Shown here piece after piece: positions 6,504 through 13,873 of a stretch of DNA of 16,716 nucleotides. The stretch comes from Gemmataceae bacterium (GTDB taxonomy: Bacteria > Planctomycetota > Planctomycetia > Gemmatales > Gemmataceae), in the NCBI GenBank assembly GCA_017853285.1, contig JAFMJU010000016.1, positions 1 through 16,716 on the forward strand. The letters run 5' to 3'. The translations under genes were made by a program, and so were the position numbers. A model generated the notes under the pieces. The model was not told the origin of the DNA. It made no database searches and worked only from the letters and a program-made list of their open reading frames with translations. Each line of letters begins with the position of its first letter. Within the stretch, counting starts at the first letter, position 1.

Positions 6504-9500
6504 GCAGCCAGATGACTGTCGTTTCCTCTGTGTTTCGCCTGACCCATATAGTCTTCGATATCCACCGAATAACGGATTGAAACGCCTGGTTCTTTCATGG
6601 TTATCCCGTGGAGGACTGATGCGGACGCCATGGTTCGCTTGTGGTGTGAGATCAGAATGAATTGCGTTTTTTCGCTGAATTCCTTCAGCACCCCCGCAAA
6701 TCGGTCCACATTCGCCTCGTCAAGCGCTGCGTCCACCTCATCCATCAGGCAAAACGGCCCCGGCCGGCTTTTGAAAACAGCCAAAAGGAGAGCGACCGCT
6801 GTCATGGTCCTCTCCCCGCCAGACATCAAGGAAAGTCGCGCGGCATCCTTGCCAGGTGGTCGGGCGAGGACTTCAATTCCGGTGTCCAAGGGGGCGCCGG
6901 GATCTTCCAGGGATAGTTCTGCGGTCCCACCCCCGAATATTTTGCGAAACAGCTCGCGGAAATGTTCTTGGATCGCCGTGAAACACTCCAGAAACCTTGT
7001 TGTGGCGGATTCATTCAGTCTAGCGAGGGATTCCACGAGGTTTTTCCGAGCCATCTGCAGGTCTTCGATTTGGTCTGAAAGCCCTTGCCTGCGTTCTTCA
7101 ATAAGGCCCAGTTCCCGGGCTGCCTCATGATTGATCAGGCCAAGGCGCTGAATTTTGGATTGCAGGTCCTTCAGTGCTTCAAGGTCCCTGGCCCTGTCCA
7201 TGGATTGGTTATGCCAGGAAGCTTCAGGGATGATGTGGTTTATGTCTGGAATGTCCTCTTCCCGAAGTCTTTCCTGGATTTGTTCCAATCGGACCGTGAG
7301 GCGTTGGCGCTCCTTTTCGAGACCGGAATAATGGGCTCGACGCTGGTTGATTTCATTCAGTTGTTGGCTTGTTTCTCTGGCTAGTAGCTCAAGCTCTTGC
7401 CTCCTCCTGCTGAGCGACACCTCAGCCAATCTTCGTTTTTCCCGGGTCAGGTCCCGTTCCATCTGGGCCACGCCCTCCTCCATGGCTGTGGCGAGAAGTG
7501 ACAAATCGATTTGGCGCAATTGCTGGGTGCGATCCCTAAGATCTTTTTCTTCACGGGTGATGTCCTCCCCGAGAGATTCGACTTGGAGGGCCCTCTCAGC
7601 TTTTTGGCGTTTGAGCACCTGAATCTTCAGGTCCAATTGGGCGGCTTTGGACCGCAACTTGTCCGCCTCCACCCTGGAAAGTGTTTCCTCCTTGCCAATC
7701 TCCTCGATTTGAAGGTTGATCTGGTCCAATACCGATTGGAAACCTGAGGTGGCCTTTTCAGCCGCTTCCAGCAACTTTTTCTGGTCCGCAAGTTCCTTGG
7801 CGAGCCTTTCGCTTTCGAATGAAAGTCTCCGTTCCTCCTGCTCCCCGGCCAGTTGTTCCTGCCTCGCGGTATCGAGGCTGAGACGTTCCCGATCCAGGCG
7901 TGAGGTCAGGTCGGCGGCGGTTTGGGTCAACTCGCGGGCCTTGTGGTCCAGGGACTCCAGGCGTGATTCGAGGTTTTCCAGATGGCCCTTTTCGATGGAA
8001 AGCCGGTTTTCCGTTTCCAGGAGTTCCTTCTCCAAAGTTCCGAGGCGTTCACGCAGGTCTTTAAGTTCGTTCTTCCTGGAGAGTACGCCGCTTTCCGTGG
8101 AAGCTTTTCCCAGGATGACTGAACCGAATTCATCCAGCATCTCACCCGCCAGGGTGACAAAGCGATGGTCGGGTAGTTTCGACGCCAACTGGAAGGCTGA
8201 TTCCAGGTCGCGAACGATAAGCGTTTTTCCGAGCAGGCGGTCCGGCAGCCCGATGAACTTTTTGTGCTCGCAAATGGCCAAATGGGATGCCTTGGCAACC
8301 AGGCCCGGGTGTTTGACGATTGCCAGGGCTGTTTCGTCCTCATTGGCCGCGGATTTTTCCGGAAACAGAAATCCTACCCTGCCGGGCGGAATCTGTTTTT
8401 CCCTGGTGAGCGCAGTCAGGATTTCCTTCCTGTTTTCCGCCAGAAACCTTTGGGCATGGTCCCCCAGTGCGATTTCTATGAGATGTGAGTATTCACGCCG
8501 GACCCTCAATGAATCGGCGACAAGGCCTATGATCCCGTTCCACAGGCGGTTGCCACTTTCCTTCTTTAGATTCAGGATGGATCTCACCCCTGGAGCCAAA
8601 CCTTCCTGTGACAGCTCCAGTTGCTCGAGTACCTCCAGCCGGCTTCGAATCTCGCCCCGCTCAACTAGCATTTTTTGGTGTTGATTGCGCACAAGGGTCA
8701 GTTGCCGTGACTTGGTTTCCCGTTCGTTGCGAAGGTTTTCCAACTCCACCAGTGAGATGCTGGCCGCGACTTGTGCCCTTGCCTCCTCGGTTTGCAGCCT
8801 CTCGACGAGTTGTTGCAGCTTTTCCAACGCAATGAAATGTTGCTCTTTGGTCTCCTTGGAACGGTCCAGGGCCCGATTGACCTGTTCCAGCGATGCCGAA
8901 AGGGTTGAAACGTTCCCGCCAATCAAGTTTTGGCGACGAAGGGCGTCCAATTGCCTGCCCCGGTTGGTGTCGGCCTGCCCCCGAAGGTCGGCCAAGGTTT
9001 GCCGGTTTAGGTTGTCGGTTTCCTCGGATTGGACCAGATTTGGCTGAATGGCATTCCATTCCGATTCAGCCAGATTGATTTCACGGTCGGCTTGTGTGAT
9101 CCAGGTTTTACCATCGCGGTGGCGAAGCAGCATTCGGCCATGCCGTTGCCGGGCGGCTGCGAGATCCTTTGCCAGGGCCGCCCTGGACTGGAAGGCCCCC
9201 TCCAGTAGTTTTTGGCTGTTTTCCAGTTTGGATCGCGCTTCCTCGGCCCTGGTTGCAAGTTCCGTCGCTTCGATCTCCAGGGAAAGCAGGTCTCCCGAGT
9301 TGTACCCGGGTTCGTGTGTGGACAGGCCTTCCGGATGAACGGCCTGGCCAAGCGCTTCCTCGATTTGGGGCAGCCGTTCCTGGATTTCCCGCCATTCTTG
9401 CCAACTGAGTCGAAGGCGGATTTCCCGGATTTGCTTGCGGAGTTCCAAGTACTGCTCCGCCTTTGAAGATTGGAGTTTGGCGGATTGGTACTGTCGTTCG

Positions 9501-10090
9501 ACCTCCGAAAGCACATCCGAACACCGACCGATGTTTTGATCGATCTTCTCAAGCCTTTTATGGGCGTCCAGCCTGCGGAGTTTGAAACGGCTGATACCCG
9601 CCGCCTCCTCAAAAAGGGAGCGGCGGTCCTTGGGAGATGCCTGTAGAAGCGCGTGAACCTGCCCTTGCTGGATGACGCAGAAGGAGTCGGACCCCGCACC
9701 GCTGCCCAGAAACAGGTCCCGGATGTCTTTCAGCCGGCAGCTCCTGCCGTTGATCAGGTAATCAGATTCCCCCTGCCTGTTTACCCTGCGCGCGATGCGT
9801 ACCTCAGGAACCGGAAGGGGAAAGTCTCCAGCCAAGTTGTCCAAAACCAGGGTGACTTCGGCTTGGGACATTGGCTTGCGTGTGGCAGAGCCGTTGAAAA
9901 TGACATCTGTCATTCCGTCGCCGCGCAGGCTTTTGGCGCTTTGTTCGCCCAAAACCCAGCGAATGGCATCGACCACATTGCTTTTGCCGGACCCGTTTGG
10001 CCCGACAATGGCGCTGACGCCCGGCGGAAATTCCAGCCGGGTTTTATCCGCGAAGGACTTGAATCCGGACAACTCGAGACGGGTGAGCAT
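6500..10090 (-). CDS. smc: Chromosome segregation protein SMC
   Basis: SMC is the ATPase of bacterial condensin; as a dimer with ScpA and ScpB it loops and compacts DNA and helps separate sister chromosomes. At 1196 residues the length is normal. Walker A GPNGSGKSN is at 30-38 and the Q-loop region WVLGEQSAKSLRG at 45-57. Long coiled coils fill about 165-500 and 670-1030, flanking a hinge at about 510-665. The C-terminal head has the ABC signature LSLMSGGER at 1086-1094, Walker B ending in Asp1117-Glu1118, the D-loop ALDEAN at 1122-1127 and the H-loop histidines at 1149-1150. All catalytic motifs are intact. The MLTRLELSGFKSFADKT start is canonical, although the ribosome binding site (AGGG) is weak. 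It lies 88 bases after the FlgI-like gene on the same strand and is probably transcribed with it. scpA and scpB are not in the window. Its stop is shared with the cupin gene. Confidence 0.97.
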   Translation of the reverse strand: MLTRLELSGFKSFADKTRLEFPPGVSAIVGPNGSGKSNVVDAIRWVLGEQSAKSLRGDGMTDVIFNGSATRKPMSQAEVTLVLDNLAGDFPLPVPEVRIARRVNRQGESDYLINGRSCRLKDIRDLFLGSGAGSDSFCVIQQGQVHALLQASPKDRRSLFEEAAGISRFKLRRLDAHKRLEKIDQNIGRCSDVLSEVERQYQSAKLQSSKAEQYLELRKQIREIRLRLSWQEWREIQERLPQIEEALGQAVHPEGLSTHEPGYNSGDLLSLEIEATELATRAEEARSKLENSQKLLEGAFQSRAALAKDLAAARQRHGRMLLRHRDGKTWITQADREINLAESEWNAIQPNLVQSEETDNLNRQTLADLRGQADTNRGRQLDALRRQNLIGGNVSTLSASLEQVNRALDRSKETKEQHFIALEKLQQLVERLQTEEARAQVAASISLVELENLRNERETKSRQLTLVRNQHQKMLVERGEIRSRLEVLEQLELSQEGLAPGVRSILNLKKESGNRLWNGIIGLVADSLRVRREYSHLIEIALGDHAQRFLAENRKEILTALTREKQIPPGRVGFLFPEKSAANEDETALAIVKHPGLVAKASHLAICEHKKFIGLPDRLLGKTLIVRDLESAFQLASKLPDHRFVTLAGEMLDEFGSVILGKASTESGVLSRKNELKDLRERLGTLEKELLETENRLSIEKGHLENLESRLESLDHKARELTQTAADLTSRLDRERLSLDTARQEQLAGEQEERRLSFESERLAKELADQKKLLEAAEKATSGFQSVLDQINLQIEEIGKEETLSRVEADKLRSKAAQLDLKIQVLKRQKAERALQVESLGEDITREEKDLRDRTQQLRQIDLSLLATAMEEGVAQMERDLTREKRRLAEVSLSRRRQELELLARETSQQLNEINQRRAHYSGLEKERQRLTVRLEQIQERLREEDIPDINHIIPEASWHNQSMDRARDLEALKDLQSKIQRLGLINHEAARELGLIEERRQGLSDQIEDLQMARKNLVESLARLNESATTRFLECFTAIQEHFRELFRKIFGGGTAELSLEDPGAPLDTGIEVLARPPGKDAARLSLMSGGERTMTAVALLLAVFKSRPGPFCLMDEVDAALDEANVDRFAGVLKEFSEKTQFILISHHKRTMASASVLHGITMKEPGVSIRYSVDIEDYMGQAKHRGNDSHLAA

Positions 10091-10178
10091 GACCCTGGTT
10101 GTCCGATGACCACCCGCCCTTGATGGTCAATGCTTGGGAAAAGAAGGGGGGCGAACCCTCTTGCGGGACAATCGTGGA

Positions 10179-11981
10179 CTAACGGGCCTTGGCTTGGGCT
10201 TTCCCACTGTCAAAAAGTCCCGGCAGGGCCCCGGGTTCGGAACCCGTCCGGATCAGGTCCTCGTCGTTAAGTTCGATGGTTTTGCCTTGCCGGGCGATTT
10301 TCGCCAGTTCCTGGACTGTCAAGGTGCGGGGCAGGGCGTCGCGGCGCACCGAGCAGGTCACCGCCTTGCAATGGTCGGCCTGTTGGATGAACTCGAGGGC
10401 TTCCGGGTATCCGGCGCCCATGGTTGCCATGGAGCGAATGATGTCGTTTACAGCCAGGGTGGAATTGCGCCGCTGTGGTTCCCCTTGGCCCGGCACTATC
10501 CTGGCGATGCTGCAGCGTTCATCCTCCTCCCCGGCGGTCAGGATGAAATCACCGGCCTGGATCGAGAAGGGGGCGCGCAGGGCAGGGTCCTTCCCGAAAA
10601 GAACGATTTCGGCCCGGCGGCTGGTGGACACATGCACCATGGGGGAGGCTTGGGGGGCAACCCGGTGCAACCAAAAGGATTCGTTCATTAATTCACCAGC
10701 GACCGCCTCGGCATCCTTGTCGATGGCGCGAAGTGCCCGGAATGCCCCGTAGCGGGTTTCGTCATCCATATCGCCGGCCAGGATTTCCCTCAGTTTGATT
10801 TGGCAAATGGCTTCGTCCATTGAGGCCATTGCCGTGAAGCAATATGCCCGCAAAATGGGTTGTTTTTCGATACAACGGGTCAATTCCTCGGCGCAACTGG
10901 GGCTACCCAGATAGGCCAAGGCTTCCGCCGAGCAGAAACGAACAAGCTCATTTTCGTTTTCAAGACCGCGCTTCAACCCAGGAATGCTTTCCTTGCCCAA
11001 AGATTCCAGGCGCAAAGCCGCAACCAGGGTATACCTCGGATCCTGAAGATCTTCCTCCAGCTTTTGTCGGTAGCTGGTCAATTCTCCCGAGGATCCCGTG
11101 AGGGGGATCAACCGCACCACTCGCAGGTAGCGCGGCAAATTATGCCTGTAACACGGAGGTACCTTCAGGGAGATAATTTGATTATTTTTCGCGATGGCGG
11201 GAGCGTTACCTGGATTTCCCGGGGAGGTTCCGGGAAATCCCTCATTAACCCTGTCAGCGACCTGTTTTGAGACCTTTGCCAATTGTTGGTCCGGGTTCAA
11301 TACCAAGGTCAAAGGCATATCGATCATGGTTTTTCCGCCGCCCCAAAGGCTGCCCTGGCGGAAGCTGACATCGCCGGTTTTGTCATCTCCAAAACCAACC
11401 AGTAGGGGACCTCCAGCCCGGGCGATCGGGTGGCCGCGCAGCGCGCCTCTGCTTCCCTGATAATCCGGCTTCAGGTTTTGGGCGAAGTCGTAGTTGTACA
11501 AAGTGCAGGTATGCAAAAGCCCGCCCTTAAGGCTGGTCGCCTTGGTACGCGGGGGCAGGGAAACCTGGACATCAAGGGGGTCATCTTTTCTGGCCCCGGG
11601 AGGAATACTGGCCGAGACAAGAACCAAGGCATTGTCAGGCGATGACAGCAATTCCTTGATGTTTTTCACACCCATTTTTTTCAGGTCGTCTTCCAACACT
11701 GCGCGGTTGCCATCGTTTGCCGGTTCACCCCCCGTTCCGTCAAGGCCCGTGACAATACCGACACCTCCCAAAGGTACTGGTTCGGCATTGCCGACTGTGC
11801 ACACTTCACCCAATGTTTTGACGGCATACCTTTCCCGATCAGGATCATCACCCTGACGGGCCAAAGACTCAAGGGATTTGATGCAACCAGGGAGCATCAG
11901 GCTTTGAAGGGTTGCCCAACCGCCAGCCAGCAGGATGTTACGCCGACTGGGGATATAAGGCAGGCTGACAATATTGGCCAC
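10179..11981 (-). CDS. Exported FlgI-like / HEAT-repeat fusion protein
   Basis: This 600-aa protein starts at a GTG (11981) preceded by AAGGAG eight to nine bases upstream. It carries a Tat-like signal, SRRNILLAGG at residues 12-21, and a possible lipobox ending in Cys33 (LPGC). Residues 71-250 resemble FlgI, the flagellar P-ring protein: PLGGVGIVTGLDGTGGEPAN (69-89), LKKMGV (100-105), SIPPGARKDDPLDVQVSLP (125-143), SLKGGLL (150-156), and MPLTLVLNPDQQLAKVSKQVADRVN (222-246). Residues about 310-440 look like HEAT repeats (YTLVAALRLESLGKESIPGLKRGL, then VRFCSAEALAYLGSPS). The rest (about 450-575) is another folded part, including LTVQELAKIA, of uncertain origin. No flagellar gene is nearby, so it is probably not a P-ring but a periplasmic or membrane-anchored structural protein. 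It lies upstream of smc in the same direction. Automatic annotation may call it FlgI, which would mislead. Confidence 0.75.
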   Translation of the reverse strand: MANIVSLPYIPSRRNILLAGGWATLQSLMLPGCIKSLESLARQGDDPDRERYAVKTLGEVCTVGNAEPVPLGGVGIVTGLDGTGGEPANDGNRAVLEDDLKKMGVKNIKELLSSPDNALVLVSASIPPGARKDDPLDVQVSLPPRTKATSLKGGLLHTCTLYNYDFAQNLKPDYQGSRGALRGHPIARAGGPLLVGFGDDKTGDVSFRQGSLWGGGKTMIDMPLTLVLNPDQQLAKVSKQVADRVNEGFPGTSPGNPGNAPAIAKNNQIISLKVPPCYRHNLPRYLRVVRLIPLTGSSGELTSYRQKLEEDLQDPRYTLVAALRLESLGKESIPGLKRGLENENELVRFCSAEALAYLGSPSCAEELTRCIEKQPILRAYCFTAMASMDEAICQIKLREILAGDMDDETRYGAFRALRAIDKDAEAVAGELMNESFWLHRVAPQASPMVHVSTSRRAEIVLFGKDPALRAPFSIQAGDFILTAGEEDERCSIARIVPGQGEPQRRNSTLAVNDIIRSMATMGAGYPEALEFIQQADHCKAVTCSVRRDALPRTLTVQELAKIARQGKTIELNDEDLIRTGSEPGALPGLFDSGKAQAKAR

Positions 11982-12029
11982 GGGCCGGTCTCCTTCAGAG
12001 GGGTGTCTTCACCCACAGGCTGGAAGGGG

Positions 12030-12059
12030 CGGATAAGCGATGACCTAATGACCTGTCAA
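12030..12059 (-). promoter_or_regulatory. Candidate promoter for the FlgI-like/smc pair, with a direct repeat in its spacer
   Basis: Reading the minus strand, a perfect TTGACA (12059-12054) is followed by an 18-base spacer and TATCCG (12035-12030), which keeps only the TAT of the -10 consensus. This sits about 48 bases before the GTG of the FlgI-like gene. The spacer contains AGGTCAT, one T, AGGTCAT (12054-12040), a 7-base direct repeat with 8-base period that could be an operator. A 5-base hairpin, GGGTG/CACCC at 12001-12014, lies in the presumed leader. All of this is inferred from consensus matching. Confidence 0.35.
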
Positions 12060-12094
12060 GTCAGACTGATTGCCACTGTAAGTGTTTGTTGAAA

Positions 12095-12781
12095 TTAGGG
12101 TTCCAGAGGATGGATGGTCATGTTTCTGACCTGGAAAGGTGTCCCCCGGCCTTGAAGGCCGATTGGGCCCTCAATTGGAACAGGTTTTCGCCTGTCCCAG
12201 GAGTTTTCAAGGGGGATGCCCTCCACCACCTGTTTGCCGTTGAGCCAAACAGTCACACGGTCTCCTCGCATCCGGATTCGGGTTCGGTTCCAATTTTCTG
12301 GAGGTAAATCCGCAATAAGGGAAGGATATGGTGAAAACCTTTTGTTTAGAAAGAGACCCCCTGAACCTTTTTTGTTTTTTTCGGATGCGCCTTGAGGGGG
12401 CTCACCAAAATGGGGGCCGGGGACACCTTTCAGGAAAATGGCGAAGTCGGCCTTCGGTGGAATTTTCCATTCAAAAGAGAGATCGAAGTCTGTGAAATTC
12501 CGTTGGGTTTCGATGGAAGGGCCCAATCCATCAAACGAAAGGAGGTCACCTTCTTGTTTCCAGTGCAAAGCCATCGCGGAAATAAGCTTTTGACGTTCTG
12601 AAGTCTGTTGGCTCGCACTAATACGACTGGATCTTTCCACATCAAGAAACGGCCGCCATAAAGATATTCCTATATATTTATCCTTATCTTCGCTTTTAAT
12701 AAACTCTTTTTTTATGCTGACATCTTGGAATCCTAATACAAAGTTAAGGATTAGTAAGGCGATTGCAGGCAATGAGTTCAT
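12095..12781 (-). CDS. Exported DUF1080 protein (3-keto-disaccharide hydrolase-type fold)
   Basis: The start is placed at the ATG at 12781, giving 228 residues with a clean signal peptide (MNSLPAIALLILNFVLG). An upstream in-frame ATG at 12871 would bury that signal and overlap the preceding gene. The DUF1080 pattern is clear: GDLLSFDG at 78-85, NFTDFDLSFEWKIPPKADFAIFLKG at 95-119, ENWNRTRIRMRGDRVTVWLNGKQVVEG at 162-188, and GPIGLQGRGTPFQVRNMTIHPL at 205-226. This concanavalin-like beta-sandwich family includes enzymes that cleave 3-keto-glycosides, but most members are uncharacterised. The gene begins 17 bases after the stop of the isomerase-like gene and is surely in the same operon. Residues about 20-75 diverge from the family, and the DNA there (about 12640-12800) is noticeably AT-rich compared with the neighbours. 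Confidence 0.85.
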   Translation of the reverse strand: MNSLPAIALLILNFVLGFQDVSIKKEFIKSEDKDKYIGISLWRPFLDVERSSRISASQQTSERQKLISAMALHWKQEGDLLSFDGLGPSIETQRNFTDFDLSFEWKIPPKADFAIFLKGVPGPHFGEPPQGASEKNKKGSGGLFLNKRFSPYPSLIADLPPENWNRTRIRMRGDRVTVWLNGKQVVEGIPLENSWDRRKPVPIEGPIGLQGRGTPFQVRNMTIHPLEP

Positions 12782-12798
12782 GGTTATCTCTAGGGTTT

Positions 12799-13737
12799 CT
12801 ATTCTCTTGCAAATGTTTTTTTCATTTTTTCCAAACCCTGGGTCAGCGCATCGAGCGCATTCATTTTCCAAACATCCCGGTTGAACAATTCCAGCGACAG
12901 AATGCAGCCAGATGAGGTTTCAGAAATTATTTTTTGAATATCCATCCATGGGGCAGACCCGTCTCCTGGAAAAACTCGGTCTGAATCGTTCAGGTCTTTG
13001 GGGGTAATTCGGGCTGGGTAATCGTTAACGTGAAGGATTTGCATGGAATGGGCACCCAATTGCCGCAATCCTGTGATTCCACTACCGCCTTTTTGCAAGT
13101 GATAAATGTCAGCAAGAACCGACGCGCCCGACTCCCCGCATTCTGAGGCAATATAAAGGGCATCTCCCAAACGATTGAGGGCGGAGGAGAATCCCCAAAT
13201 TTCAACCAGCGGAGTGATGCCGGCCTGAAGGCAAATTTTGGCTAGAGGACCGAATCGGGATGCCGCTTCCAGGAGGGGGATATTCTTTTCCTGGGTGGCT
13301 CCCGCAGGTGGAGCTGCAATTCGCAGGCAGCCTAAATCCCTGAGTTTTTCCATATCCCGTTTCAATTGTTCAAGCGATTTTCCCCTTTTGTTTGCGTCAT
13401 TGGATAGCCATTCTGGGAATCCAATGCAGCCTTCAACTCCCAAGCTGTTATCCTTGGCCCATTTTCCCAAATCGCTCAATGATTTGCCGGAGTCCAGATA
13501 CTTGTCCATGTCTCCTAGCCAAGGCTCGATTCCATCGTAGCCGGCCTTTTTCGCCAAGCGAAATTGTTCATCCAAAGGCAGGTTTTGACCCCTGATTGTT
13601 GCGGTGTTCAGACAGAATCGATGCCGGGTTTTGGAATCCCCAGGTATTTGTTGGGCCCTGCCAAGGGTTTGGGTACCCGAAAAAATAACTCCGGCTGCGG
13701 AAGCTTGAAGGATGGTTCTGCGGTTTTGGGAAATCAT
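12799..13737 (-). CDS. Tat-exported sugar phosphate isomerase/epimerase-like TIM barrel protein
   Basis: This 312-aa protein starts with a Tat-type signal: NRRTIL at residues 5-10, then a hydrophobic stretch to about 30. The rest is the xylose-isomerase-like TIM barrel (AP endonuclease 2 superfamily). GYDGIEPW (67-73) carries Glu71. LVEIWG (177-182) has Glu179, ADIYHL (209-214) has Asp210 and His213, ILHVND (234-239) has His236 and Asp239, DRVFPGDG (253-260) matches the usual loop, and LSLELFN (280-286) has Glu283. These are the metal-binding and catalytic positions of the family, so it is probably an active isomerase or epimerase of free sugars or related compounds in the periplasm. The substrate is unknown. 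GAAGG lies seven bases before the ATG. It is the first gene of a two-gene operon with the DUF1080 protein. Confidence 0.88.
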   Translation of the reverse strand: MISQNRRTILQASAAGVIFSGTQTLGRAQQIPGDSKTRHRFCLNTATIRGQNLPLDEQFRLAKKAGYDGIEPWLGDMDKYLDSGKSLSDLGKWAKDNSLGVEGCIGFPEWLSNDANKRGKSLEQLKRDMEKLRDLGCLRIAAPPAGATQEKNIPLLEAASRFGPLAKICLQAGITPLVEIWGFSSALNRLGDALYIASECGESGASVLADIYHLQKGGSGITGLRQLGAHSMQILHVNDYPARITPKDLNDSDRVFPGDGSAPWMDIQKIISETSSGCILSLELFNRDVWKMNALDALTQGLEKMKKTFARE

Positions 13738-13782
13738 GGTTAGGCCTTCGACTTTGTTTTTGGGAGAACCAATCCGGACCTA

Positions 13783-13812
13783 TTTATGGGGTTTCAGGTT
13801 GGATTGTGTCAA
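13783..13812 (-). promoter_or_regulatory. Candidate promoter for the isomerase/DUF1080 operon
   Basis: On the minus strand a perfect TTGACA (13812-13807) is followed by 18 bases and CATAAA (13788-13783), a 4/6 match to TATAAT. The -10 box is about 45 bases before the ATG at 13737. It overlaps a candidate promoter pointing the other way. The match is by consensus only. Confidence 0.4.
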
Positions 13813-13828
13813 ATGGATAATGTATAGT
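13799..13828 (+). promoter_or_regulatory. Candidate promoter for the DUF1501 gene
   Basis: TTGGAT (13799-13804), an 18-base spacer and TATAGT (13823-13828) lie about 45 bases before the ATG at 13874. GATAAT at 13816-13821 is an alternative -10. A perfect 5-base hairpin, CCACG/CGTGG at 13844-13858, sits in the presumed leader. The gene has only a weak GAG-type ribosome binding site. Confidence 0.35.
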
Positions 13829-13873
13829 TAGATATCCCACCTTCCACGACTCCCGTGGCACCGAGATTTTCAC

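Noticed and set aside
7716..8684. 322-aa plus-strand ORF inside smc
   Set aside because: It is a Ser/Arg-rich mirror of the SMC coiled-coil and hinge coding sequence, typical of antisense frames over Glu/Leu-rich helices.
10179..11981. Calling this gene flgI outright
   Set aside because: Only the N-terminal half resembles FlgI; the signal, repeats, length and context differ, so the symbol would mislead.
12782..12871. 30-residue N-terminal extension of the DUF1080 protein
   Set aside because: It would overlap the isomerase-like gene and hide the signal peptide that begins at the ATG at 12781.
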